From positions 107,982,933-108,046,932 of the forward strand of contig CM044500.1 of NCBI GenBank assembly GCA_024364805.1: a stretch of 64,000 bases of DNA, read 5' to 3'. The notes under the pieces were generated by a model, which saw only the letters and a program-made list of their open reading frames with translations, was not told the DNA's origin and ran no database searches. This document shows, one piece after another, positions 11,961-22,885 of the stretch (its first letter is position 1; the number at the start of each line of letters is the position of its first letter). This DNA comes from Euprymna scolopes (lineage: Eukaryota; Mollusca; Cephalopoda; Sepiida; Sepiolidae). The position numbers were made by a program, and so were the translations under genes.

Positions 11961-12698
11961 TTTACTGCAGCATTCCACTACAGACAGGGGGGCTTCCTCT
12001 CTGGTTTTAATCATTTGTTCGTTCGTGTTTCTTCTCAAGTGTGATTCAACATTCAGAAAAGTGCCACGTAGAACAGAATTGGTCCAGACCTTTAGACGTT
12101 ACAAATTCTCACCCAGAATTTAGTGCAGCCTTTCGACGTTTTCAGAAATATACCAAACTTCGACAAAATACACATGAATATAGTCAGAGATTACCTCAGC
12201 TAAAACGTTGTAGAAATTAACTCTAAAGCCGAGAACAGCAGTCTGAAATATCCAAAGGATACAAACTCAATGATTGCTTTATAACAAATTGTAAAATACT
12301 ATTGACTGTTTTTTACCTTAATATAGTACCCGCCCGATCTATTAACTAAAATAAATTATTGTAATAAAATAAATGGTATATATTGATTATAAGTATGTAA
12401 GGTTACACACCTGTTAACATGTAGACGGCGCAGTAAGAAATAAAGACAGAAAAAGAATTAAATTCATTTTTCAGTGAAAAAGCACACATTTATTTACAAG
12501 TACTTTCAGATTAAATATTTCTCATTCATTCAAAGATGTTCCTGTATTCCAAAGTACATAACAAGCCTCTGTTGTGTCTAATACGTGGTATTCTACCTGT
12601 GGTAAAAAATAAGCAATATCAAAAACGTGTTCAGTGACTCCATTGCCACCAAAACGCAAGTTTATTTACATAGTGTGTTCATTCCGCTGGTGCTTATT

Positions 12699-12732
<34 letters not shown>

Positions 12733-12954
12733 TGTGTACATCTGAATTTAAAAGTTAAAAACCGCAAGAATATTCTTGTTCACCTGATATCACACACACA
12801 CACATACATACATACATACATAGAGAGAGAAAGAGGGAGAGAGAGAGAACAGCTCTTGAGAATACTTGTGCGTAAAAAATAAACTACCATCTGCGCTTGA
12901 ATGCTATGCTCTTTACTAACGGTTAATCTGACATGTGATATAATAATTGTTATT
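11961..12954. other. No recognised gene; simple repeats
   Basis: Holds (TA)n at 12703-12728 and a compound (CA)n(CATA)n(GA)n tract at 12792-12849. Nothing else recognised. Confidence 0.5.
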
Positions 12955-12989
12955 TAACTCAACTTGAGAACAGTCAAATAGCCTACAGC

Positions 12990-14066
12990 TTTTAAGCACA
13001 AACTGACGTCGATAAGGCAGACGACCACACTGCTGGCACTGCCAGAAATCAGGACACATGGCCAGATTCTGCCCCTTAAAAAGATCTCGGAGAAAAAGAC
13101 CGAGAAAGGGCTAGGAAAAACAGCGTCGGCGGATGTAAAGAAGTCGGAGGAAGGAAAAGAAGCCACCGCCTGGAGCAAATTCGTCTCCAAAAAAGCGAAA
13201 AAATAGGAAACGGCCCCTCAAACATCACCAGGAGGAACGGCGGTGGCAACAAAAGAAAATTATGGGGTAGTTACTCAGAGTTGGAGAGGGAGGAACCAGA
13301 GTATAACAAACGAAAAGAAAACCGAGAAAAGAAGGAGGAGAAAGAAGATACCAAGGACCAGCGTGCTCAACCTCCAATAACGCAACAAAACTTCATAAGG
13401 AAAAGGTTCAGCCAACCCCTCCCCTATTTAACACCCCGATAACTAAGGAGCAGAAAGAAGCTTCAGTCGTAGAAATGGTTGAAGAGAAGGTAGAAGAGGA
13501 AGAAAAGGAGAAAGAGTGGAAAGAGGAATAACCAAGCCAAGCAAAGACACCCTAGATAAGGTAAAACACGGAAGTTTTCCTTCTGGCCGGGTTAGAAGTT
13601 ATGTGTGGCGGATAGCGAGCACATTATCAGCGATCTAAACGGCAGGCAGAAGAGGTTCCTTAAGAGCCCCGAGGGCCTCTCCATAGTCGATGGAAAAGAC
13701 GTCACAGACCCCAAGAACTTCCCGGATGCTCCTGAGATAATAACGTATATTCGGGAAAATAGGGAAGGGCGTGCAAAAGCGCTATGGACTATGGTGGAAG
13801 CCGGCAAGACGGCATTCGCAGAACTGAAACTAGTGGACGGAGAGCACCCATATCTCGGCAAAATTGCCAAAAACTGTAAAGGTCGGGTCCCCGTTTACTT
13901 TTACAACTGGTTCAATAGGGCTCTAAAACTGCCGTTTCCCCTGGACGTGGGAGGCCTATTACGCTACGGACAGCTTACTTCCGATCTGCTCACGGACAGT
14001 CTCGGCCAAACCTTCGACGCCCTGACCCCCGATGACTTCAGACCAATTGTTGACGAATACTACTAG
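12990..14066 (+). pseudogene. LINE ORF1 (zinc-knuckle RNA-binding protein), broken
   Basis: ORF1 proteins of this LINE group bind the element's RNA. At 13031-13072 the plus strand encodes CWHCQKSGHMARFC, a textbook CX2CX4HX4C zinc knuckle. A highly charged linker rich in K, E and R follows (13080-13560). The last part, 13605-14066, stays open for 154 codons, with NGRQKRFLKSPEGLSIVDG near its start, FPLDVGGLLRYGQLTSDLL in the middle and DDFRPIVDEYY before the TAG stop. The parts lie in different frames with stops between them. The N-terminal half of ORF1 before the knuckle seems missing. ORF1 ends 10 bp before the ORF2 ATG at 14077. Confidence 0.75.
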
Positions 14067-14076
14067 TTAGGGAAAC

Positions 14077-17000
14077 ATGGCTATGAGCTTGAGCCTAGCT
14101 AGTTTGAACACGAGGGGGCATGAGATCTCGAAGCAACGATGGTCGCGTGCTGAGAGATCTCGTTGCCCTTGAGGTAGATGTAGCTACTTTGCAGGAGACC
14201 AACTTTCTTTGGGTCGGGGATTGCGATGTGCTGGTGGACAATTTTGACGTTTACCCAGCGTATGGCATTTTCCGTAGTTGTGGGGGGTCTGTGTTAGTGA
14301 GTCGCACCCAATCTGCGACGGTTACTGTTGCCCACGTGGACGCTTATGGAAGGTTGGTCGTGGTCGATGTTGTCGTTAAAAGTGGCGAGTTTCGGATCGT
14401 GGCAGTTTATACGCCTAATGTCCGCAGCGAGACGGTTTCCTTTTGTCAGCGGGTGGAGGTGTTTCTCTCTTTGGGCCCGGAGCGGGTAGTGTAAATGAGG
14501 GACTGGAATGCCGTCCTGGACCCCAATATAGATAAGGTCGGGGGTAGAGGGTCGGAGAGGTGTGAAAGCAGCATGTCTGACCTGATGGTTTCGTGCGATC
14601 TGGTCGACAGATTCCGTTTAGATCACTCGGATAGGGAGATATGGATGTGGCAGGGTAATCTGGCCGTCTGTCCAAGCACATACTTGGGCAGGATGTTAAT
14701 TAGAATAGGCGACATAGGTTTCTTATTATATTCCACGTTCAACTGTCTAGGTCATTCGGACCACAAACTAGTGTTGGCCCGTTTGAAGTTAGGTAATAGG
14801 CCTAGGTTGTCTGGCTACTGGAAGATAAACGTCTCCTACTTGGAGTCGGACGACTTCCGGCAGCAGCTGACAACACTAATTCAGCGGGAGTTAGTGGTGG
14901 CGGTTACCAGGAGTAGCTGGTGGGTTAGACTTAAAGCTACCATTAGGCACTTTTCCGTCCAGTACAGCCAAAGCCTCGCGCTAAATAGGGCTCGGACCAA
15001 AAGGCACCTAGATGATAGGCTGACCCGGGCGGTGGCAGGGGAGGATCCCCTAGAACTAGCTTTAGTTAAGGATGACCTGAATCGCTTGGCTAGTGAGCGA
15101 TATGAGGGTCAATTAGTTAGAGCTAGGTTAAAATAAAGTCTCTAACGAAGCCGTGAATGTTGACGCTGTTGAGAGTACGACCGCCTTAAGACACGGCTCG
15201 GATAGATACATTCGGTAGCTGAAAAACCAGGAAGGACACACTCTCGTATCGGCTAGAGAGATTTGCAACTACCCAGACTCTGCGGCCAGGAGCTTGGCAG
15301 CTATTTAGCTGGATCGCCCCGCCTTACTGCGGCCCGAGCGTTTGGCTGCAAAGGGATTGTTACGGAGCGTGAGATCATTACTGCGTTGAAGCAAGTTGGT
15401 TATAACAAATCTCTGGGGCTCGATGGTTTGCCCTACCAATTCTACTTAAGGCTTTCGCTCATGTTTTTGCCCCTTCTGAAGGGTGTGTTTAACTACCGGT
15501 TAGCTCAGGGATCCATCTCCTGGCAGACTACTGAAGAAGGGAGAACGGCATGGAGGGGAGAACTTAGATGACTATAGGCACATCACTCTTCTAAACACAG
15601 AGTTGAAGATTTTGTCCCGCGTTCTTGCAAACCGACTGAAGGTTGTTATCGATTACTTGGTCGAGCCACATCAGAACTACGCTGTGAAGGATCGATCGAT
15701 TTAAACCAACTTGCACTTGGTGCGCACGATCATAGAGGTGTTAAAATATGACAAGGAACCCGCGCTGATCAATTTAGATCAGTCCAAGGCGTTCGATAGG
15801 GTTGACCATGATTTCTTGGAATCTATTATAGGGACAGCCGGATTTAGTCCGGACATTTGCAAGTGGGTCTCTGTTCTGTATCGTGATCCCGCGGTAGTGG
15901 TGCAAGTAAATAATAGGTTTTTGGAGTACTTTGGGGTCTCTCGGTCGGTGTGCCAGGGTTCTCCGCTGTCGCCTCTGTTATATGTCCTTGCGTTGGAGCC
16001 CTTCCTTCGCAAATTAAGGGACGAGGCGATGAGACCAGTCCTGCGCGGTATAGCTCTACCTGGCGGCAAATTTGTCAGGGTGTTCGCGTACGTAGATGAT
16101 GTCACCGTGTTCATTGCACGACATAGCGATATTAAAGCGGTGAAGGAGGCGATGGCTGAGTATGAAGTTGTCATAGGGGCCGTAGTCAATCGCAGCAAGT
16201 CCGTTGGCCTGCGGGTTGGCGCCTGGACCGGAGTAAACTAGCTTCCAGCTGAGTTCGGCTGGACGGTAAAGATTCTTGGTGTATGATTCGGGCTTGGACT
16301 CCAGCTGGGCAAAAATTGGTCGGAGGTACAGACGAAGGTCGAGTCAACAGTTGGGACTTGGATTTGGAGGAAATTGTCTTGAAGGATCGTGCGGAGGCAT
16401 GTTCAACATTTGTGTTTCCGTTGCTCCTTTACCGCTTGTCTGTTCTTCCCTGCCTGCGGATCGCTGTAAGGCTTTAGAGCGATTCCTTTTCAAACTTCTT
16501 TGGAAGGGAGGAAAGCCGTTTATCCGTAAACAGGTCTATACGCAGAAGCTATGCGAGGGGTGCTTGTGAAGGCCTGATCTATTAAGTCACAAACACGCAG
16601 AAACTTTTGCGTTCCTTAGTCGGACACTGCTTGAGGATTTGAACTGGGTACCAGCCGTAAACCGAGCTTTTCCGCGGTGCATATCCGCCCCTGCCGCTGA
16701 AGGTCGCAAAAGATCGGCGAGGGAATCACTTGTCCTCACCGAATGCCGAGCCGCCCTTAAGACATTGCCGGGGTCCAGTGACCTTACACGGTCTAGGAGT
16801 AGACTATATCAGGATTTAGTGGCGGAGACTGCAAACGATCCGCTGGTGGAACGGCTGCACATGTCGAAGAGGGAAGTTCTCTCGCTGTGGAATTTTGCGC
16901 TTGCCAGTAGTTATTTGAATAATTCAGAATTTTCGTTAACGTGAAGGCTACTGCGGGACACGCTGCCACTTTTAGACAAGCTCGCAAAGGATAGCAGAAG

Positions 17001-17440
17001 CAATGAGTTTTCCGCACTGCAACGAGTACGAAGATGGGACGAGGGGGCACGTGTTTTTTCTTTGCAGTAGATTACGAAGCCTTTGGGAGTATGTCGGAGA
17101 GGTAACGGCTCGCGTCGACCCCGAGCAGTCGGGGCCACTTGATTTAGCGTACGTTGTTGACAATGTGGACCCCCCGTTTACTGGAGAGAAACGGTTGGTG
17201 TTTCTAGCGGTCCTAGCAGTAGCTAGTCTAGTGACGTGGGTTTCGCGTTTTAATATTGTCTATCGGTTTGGATCTGTTTCGGATCGTGATCTGGTTGTTT
17301 ATTTTAAGCATCAACTTAAAATAAAGATCAGATGCGATTGGAAAAGATTGCATTGCATAGACTTTAATAGGAGGTGGTTGCACAACAAATTCTTGTGCAT
17401 CCGACGAGGTGCTAGGTTCGAGTTCGTCTTCCCGCCCTAA
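14077..17440 (+). pseudogene. LINE ORF2 (endonuclease-reverse transcriptase), broken
   Basis: ORF2 nicks target DNA and reverse-transcribes the element RNA. It opens MAMSLSLASLNTRG, the usual first strand of an APE endonuclease. LQETNF carries the catalytic glutamate, then IVAVYTPN and DWNAVLDPNIDKVGG; the glycine of the expected GDWN is replaced and an in-frame stop sits just before it (14492-14494). GHSDHKLV is the SDH catalytic block. RT blocks include LNKSLGLDGLPYQFY-like sequence, ALINLDQSKAFDRVDH, GSPLSPLLYVLALEP and FAYVDDVTVF, with YVDD at 16089-16100. The C-terminal part has LPGSSDL, LNNSEFSLT, a CX12HX4C segment near 17.02 kb and AYVVDNVDPPFTGEKRLVFL, and ends RFEFVFPP at 17440. Frame changes occur near 14.13, 15.14, 15.57, 16.24, 16.6 and 16.95 kb. 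Confidence 0.9.
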
Positions 17441-17640
17441 TTGTATAGGTTCGATGGTGCTGGTTTCATTCGGGACACAGTGGGCGTTCCATTGTGCTCA
17501 GCGAGTAGGGCGAGAGGTTCCCCTTACTAATCCGCCCCTATAGGCATTTTGTTTAGTTGTTTTATTTTTCTTACTTTTTAAGGCGTTTGTTAGTTTGCTC
17601 CCTCCCCTTTCATCTCACCCCCATCAAATAATTTATATAT

Positions 17641-18149
17641 AAAAAAATACTTCTGTTTGCAAATCCAATTTTTTTATTTTGTTTTTGTATATATCTCTTT
17701 TCAGAACCAAGAGTCACCTGCCATCCCGTAAGCTGGGAGTTCGTTTTTAAGTAGGTTAATGGTAAGAATGGGGCGTTAGTATGATAGATATTCTAGTGTA
17801 GGGAAAACTTAATGAAGTTCTTGTCACCGAGAAAGACCTAGCAATTTAGAGTAGAAAGACACCCGCACACCCCACTTCCCCGTCCCCGGCTGGGAAATGC
17901 CGACGGGGTTACTCAGTCAATTTTTGCAATTGCAGGAATGCCACTCCTTTAGCGGCGCCTGATTTGGTCCCCACCTTCCGGCTTCGTGCCAAATATTGGT
18001 TAGGTGGGCAGCAATTAAATATATATCCCCATTAGGAATGAAAAACATTTTACACACACACACTCTTTTTTGATATAATGGAAAAATCCATTTGGATTCA
18101 ATTTTGGTTCGACTTAAGAAAAGGAAAGAAAAATAAATAGATAGATAAA
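17641..18149. other. No gene; GC-rich hairpin at 17877-17909
   Basis: After the LINE 3' UTR the sequence is AT-rich up to about 17.85 kb. CCCCGTC at about 17878 pairs with GACGGGG at about 17903, a 7 bp stem around CCCGGCTGGGAAATGCC. TATCCCCATTAGGAATGAAA at 18024 recurs in similar form at 18750. Confidence 0.5.
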
Positions 18150-18403
18150 AATAAACAAATAGAAGCCCCAAATCCTGTAATAATTAAATTAGCACCGCTC
18201 AAGTTTGGATATGAAACAACAGACCTCGGCATAACTCCTGTGGTACTGCCTGTACCAAGCAGACCAGATGACCTACCACCACCATGCAAATGCACAACGT
18301 CATGTAGGAGTAAGAAGACATGCACTTGCAGAGCAAAGAACTTAAAATGTGTGCTGTTTTGTGGTTGTAGTAAGGCCACAAAATGTCGAAATCCACAAAA
18401 TTA
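18150..18403 (+). pseudogene. C-terminal piece of a cysteine-rich CXC-type protein
   Basis: An open plus-strand frame of about 80 codons ends at a TAA just after CRNPQN. It reads IEAPNPVIIKLAPLKFGYE, LGITPVVLPVPSRPDDLPPP, then CKCTTSCRSKKTCTC, LKCVLFCGCSKATKCRNP. The regular C-C-C-C spacing matches tesmin/TSO1-like CXC domains, which bind zinc and DNA in host proteins and are also found at the C-termini of many transposon-linked proteins in invertebrates; the 'PxxFGYxxxDLxxTPVxxPxPxxPDDL' lead-in is typical of the latter. There is no start codon near, and AAATAG just upstream could be a splice acceptor. It may be a last exon or an isolated fossil; I see no partner exons. Confidence 0.6.
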
Positions 18404-18829
18404 AAATAAACATTATGGATAATATACATAAGTAATATAATAATTTCGAAAAATTCCGGGTCGTTAAAGAAAAGACTGTGGCTGGGCCCATAAAGTGTTA
18501 AGTATTGAGACATGTTAAACTAAGTGCACTATCGATACTGCGTGTTGAGTATTTTCCAGTAACAGAGATGACGGCAGCAATTGCTAGTAACAAAGAGGGC
18601 AGCCAAGAATCAAATGCAGTCCGTGGCGTAGTTAACGGCGAACTGATTGCATCTAAAATTCGATAATTGTTATAGTAACTTTGCAAGATTGTCATTGGTT
18701 GGTTAGAAAAGCCAGTGGTTATAAAAACGATTGGCGAAATCATTGGTATCATATCCCCATTAGGAGTCAAAAACATTTGTACACCTTTCAACACTGAGTT
18801 AGTTACTTATACATTCCTTGCGGTTCTCC
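18404..18829. other. No recognised gene
   Basis: Contains the second copy of the TATCCCCATTAGG repeat at 18750-18778 (first copy 18024-18051). The two minus-strand readings share PNGD within a short similar stretch, but nothing longer aligns. Confidence 0.4.
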
Positions 18830-21800
18830 GTCCAGTCAGGACTGTACCCTAATCGATCATGTCATGGATACTATAGAGACATCAATCTCCTTCGATAATG
18901 CGTGTGTTTCGAAACTTTATGTCTACTATAAAAATTGGTTTAGTTTCTAAGGCTGCACATATGCAGCAGCCCACTATACTTATAAATTCTATAAAACTCA
19001 TTCCCTCACACAGACAATCATGACCTGCTTTTTACTTCTATACCCTTTCCTCATCACAGTCCACGAAAATTGTGTAACTAATGCCTACAGTCCAAATAGA
19101 AACGCAGACCACCTAGTGGTATCAATAGTCATAACAGTAAAACCCAGCCCCAAAGTTAACAGTTATCTACTAAAACGATAAGGTACTAAAATTAAGTGGA
19201 CGAGTAAGCCATTAACTAACAGATCAGAGATGCCTAATGGACCAGTATTTTTTGTCTTCTCGCTGAACAATGTGCTAATGAGGCAATCGAATGGTGCAAA
19301 GTGGGCGTTGAAGCACTTGTCATCACACGGAAGTATTATAGCCCTACTCACCCTCGTTGGTTTACTACAGCTTGTGTAGCAACCATTTTGTCGGTTCGTA
19401 CGTTATGTCCAATACAGATAGGCAAAATTATACACGTAAAAATCATTATAACCGTGAAATAGCCAAAGGTAAAAGTATGCATGCTTATATAACGATGGAA
19501 CGCATAGAATTGCGGGCGATAGGAACTCGCTATTGCTTGAAATTTATTATTGTATAGTGAATAAAGCAAAATCAGTAATCCCCCACTATGCACAAGGCAG
19601 AAGGTCGCATGCACGGCAACAGAGAATCCTGAACTGCTTGTTCGACGATTCACATTCAACTTTACATTAGAGCCGACAAACAACTTCCTCCTAAATTTCC
19701 CTATGCGGAAAGAAGCCACACTTGATGATCTGAAAATTATCTCTTTCTATGTCCGCGATATCATAAAACATTCCGACATTTCCATGGCACCTATGTCTGA
19801 TTTTATTCTTGTTATAGCAAGTAAAATGCTCAGCTTACATAACCCCCGTACTTTCCAAACTCTAAATTAGATGCCATTGCTGAATCTTGCTTCCCTAATA
19901 GTTGGAAAACTGCCTGTGTCGTACTAGTGTACAAGAATTCTCGTGAAATAAATGTCACTCTTATTTATCGTTCCATCAGTCTCCTACCCCTCTTCGCTAA
20001 AGCCATTAAGACAATCATCAATCAAGCGCTAGTCCACCACCTCGCAAAGCTGATGCTCTCTTTCGTATGGATTAAGGCAAAGCTGTTCTACTGCAGTTAT
20101 TTTAACGGTCATCGTTGCACGCATATACAATGCGCTTAATAAGCCGGGCTAAGCCAGAGCTGTAGCTATTGATACATCCAAGGCCTTTGAAAAAGTTTGG
20201 AATAAAGGGTTGCTAATGAAAATTAAATCGTACGGGAAAAGTGGACGAATACTATATATAATTAGATCCTTCATAGACAATAGGACAGTCCAAGTTATCA
20301 CTGATGTACGGATATCTAAACAGTATTACATTAATGCGAGAGTACCTCAGGTGTCGACCCTTCGAACCTACAAGATGTCCCCATTAATTGTATGCACTCT
20401 TTTAATCACAATAGCACCAACATTTATCATAAGAAAGAAAAGTTTCATATATCAAAATAATGTGACAAATATAAAAACCAGCTAATTATCGAAAGTGTTC
20501 AAATTATTGACAATTGTCGTCTAATCAGTTTACTTGGTATGTTGACACATCTTCCATCAATGGTTGCTTTCAACTCATTTATTTTAGCGCCTTTTTTGGT
20601 GTGAACCCTGTGTTTAATATGCCCCCACTCCCCGATCAAAATAAGAGAAAAATCCATGGCAGGGTCAAATCCGGTGAGTGTGGACAGTACTCGATACTTC
20701 CTCTTCATCCTAACTTTCTGTTTCGCAGGCGACTATCAAACTATGCTCTTACGTCATGCTGATAATGGGTAAGTGCTCCATACTGCTGGAAGTGGCATTA
20801 TTTATTCCCAAGCATCGCCTGAGAACGTAGCATAGCGTACTCATGTAGCAAGTTGAGATAATTTAAATGTTTATACATTTTATTGGGGCACCGTGTATTA
20901 TTTCTGATATTCATTAACGGCCTTTCTGATAATGTTATCCAAGATCGGTATATTTGCTGATGATACAACTATCGATAATATGCATTAGGGAAGAACGAAT
21001 GTACACAAATCTAAGACAATGAGAGAATCTTCAGCATATTTTCATCCAAACAGTAGTGGCATAGGGTCGTAAATAGATGATAACATTTAATGATGACAAT
21101 TAATGCTAGTAACACAAAGTTGCAATGCTTTATCGATTACAAGAATCACCACAAACATGACAAATAACACCCTTCCTGAGAATTTTCCTTAAAACGCATC
21201 GACGTAATATTCACATGCAATCTGAACTGAAACAAATATATTGAGATCATTTGCAAGGTAACTGCAAATTAAGAAGAATATTTACACCTGATAGTAAAGT
21301 GTACGTATACAACACGTCTATAAAATCACATTCCGTCCGTCCATGGAGTATTGTTCCATATCTGGGCTAGTGTATCTTCCGCTAGTCTCAACTTCTTTGT
21401 TAGGGTTAAAACTATCCCCCAATCTAATAGGTCCCGATTTGTCAACAATGCTCCAACCTCTCTCCCATCTCCGCAATTGTACATAATTATGGGGGTTACT
21501 TTAATTGTATTAAATGAAATGTGTTATAATGAACTTATTGCACTTGTGACCTGCTCAACATAGACCACCGACAAACCCGCTTAGCAACAAAATCACAACC
21601 CTTTACTGTTAAGGTTTCTAAATGCCAGAAAACTTTCTACTCCAACAGTTTATTTCCTCGAACAGCTAGATTTTGGAAATGCCCTCCTGCTGCTTTCTTC
21701 TCTGATTGCACTGATATGCGTAAAGTTAATTTTTATGTAAACAAACACCTTGCTCATCTTCCCTAAGCATGTCTCCAAATAAATAAATATAGCCCCTTCG

Positions 21801-21838
21801 GTCACGTAGCAATATGCATTGTTTGGAAGTGCACAGGA

Positions 21839-21840
<2 letters not shown>
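18830..21840 (+). mobile_element. Jockey/CR1-like LINE family J2, decayed, with an insertion
   Basis: Read on the plus strand in changing frames: NADHLVVSIVITVKPSPK near 19.12 kb (the end of the endonuclease, where SDH is expected), PRWFTTACVATILSV near 19.36 kb, LIYRSISLLPLFAKAIK near 19.97 kb, ARVPQVSTL near 20.35 kb, then after an insert of about 515 bp VLFLIFING-like and FADDTTI-like sequence near 20.90-20.96 kb, IWASVSSASLNFFVRVKT near 21.37 kb and VNFYVNKHLAHLP before the stop at about 21765. The 3' UTR runs into (TA)n at 21842. Stops and frame changes are numerous. It is related to, but distinct from, family J1. Confidence 0.75.
20365..20880 (-). mobile_element. Mariner-like transposase fragment inserted in LINE J2
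   Basis: On the minus strand 20708-20499 reads LTGFDPAMDFS, then GEWGHIKHRV and KINELKATIDGRCVNIPSKL, close to '(P)DLTPxDFFLWGxIKxRVYxxxxxxINELKxxIxxxxxxIPxxL' of mariner-like (D,D,D type) transposases. The third catalytic aspartate and C-terminal helix are recognisable with small changes. Because LINE RT blocks continue on the plus strand on both sides, this fragment inserted in the opposite direction. Terminal repeats were not found, so the limits are approximate. Confidence 0.6.

Positions 21841-21841
<1 letters not shown>

Positions 21842-21895
<54 letters not shown>
21842..21895. repeat. (TA)n microsatellite at a LINE 3' end
   Basis: Uninterrupted TA repeat directly after the J2 3' UTR. 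Confidence 0.97.
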
Positions 21896-21898
<3 letters not shown>

Positions 21899-22885
21899 GA
21901 GCAATCCAGAGATTCTGCAATCTTAAAAAGAGCACAAATATGCGAAGCTTTAAATAGACAACATTTAGAACACATTATTGTTTTTAATAAATAAAAGATT
22001 GTTTTAATTTTACACTTTTTCTAAATTGTCCCTAATCCTTAATCAGAGTGTGTTAAAATTACAGAATAATATCATCAAAAATAAAAACTCTATTGAAGTA
22101 TAAAACACGCCAATTACTTTTAGGAGACCTTACATATTTCCTTTTAAATTCCGGATTCCGAAAAATTATCGGCCCTGTCGGTCGGGCACTAGAATACATT
22201 AACTGCCCCCCTGCAGAGGGTAAAAGTCTCTCAATGCGAGTGTCCTGGATATGCTCTTAAACTATATCCGATGGTGAGACCCCAGCTTGCGGTCTTTGGG
22301 GAGTGTGAAGCCACCCTTTAATTGCTATTGCTCCCGGGTATACTCTGACACGGACTGGTATTATCTATTAGGGGCCCAACTATGGGTTAAATAGAAACCG
22401 ACTTGAAAAAAAACCCACCAAAATAACAACTTTATTCTATAAAAAGATTTTCGTCAAAATCACTGGATTCGGCATTAAATAACCTGAAAAGGGTTGATAT
22501 ACCATAAAACACAAACAATCGATACCGATTCTTTTTTAAATTTCTTAATTGAGGTCCGTTGTTTTACGATCAAAAATCGTGCACTATCCGCATACGTCTC
22601 GGCAAACATAAAAAATAGTGTATACTACACGAGTAGATCATTCTAAGTATTTTTTTTCAAATATTATTCTTCGTATTTGATTTAAGATAGCATTAGTTCG
22701 TCATTGATTAAGAAAAATGTAATTGGAAAATAAATGATTGATATACAGAATACGATGTAGAAAAAGAATAATTTACTATTTGAAAGATGAGTTTATTTAT
22801 ACACCTATAATGTTGACTTTTTTTTCTTTGCCAGACATTGTTATTAACTCTAACATTTTTTATTTAATAATAATACATTTGATAT
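21896..22885. other. No gene; GC-richer repeat-like block at 22150-22400
   Basis: 21.9-22.14 kb is plain AT-rich sequence. 22150-22400 is distinctly GC-richer; plus-strand frames give SVKPPFNCYCSRVYSDT and GIIYXGPNYGLNRN, which remind me of repeat-derived peptides in cephalopod gene models (memory, unchecked). Nothing recognised from 22.4 to 22.88 kb. Confidence 0.4.

Larger units (their letters stand above)
12955..17640 (+). mobile_element. Tx1/L1-like LINE, nearly complete but broken
   Basis: A 4.7 kb island of higher GC than its surroundings. Order: ORF1 with a CCHC zinc knuckle, ORF2 with an APE-type endonuclease, reverse transcriptase with YVDD, a C-terminal cysteine/histidine segment, then a 3' UTR ending in an A-rich run at about 17.64 kb. 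The protein blocks match LINEs that are usually annotated as 'Transposon TX1' in animal genomes (family knowledge). The 5' end looks truncated just upstream of the zinc knuckle. There are at least half a dozen frame changes and several stops, so it is not active. Confidence 0.9.

Noticed and set aside
15779-16198. Minus-strand frame of 139 codons
   Set aside because: Antisense shadow of the Tx1-like LINE reverse transcriptase.
17917-18171. Minus-strand frame with EWHSCNCKN
   Set aside because: The CXC evidence lies on the plus strand; this frame shows no domain.
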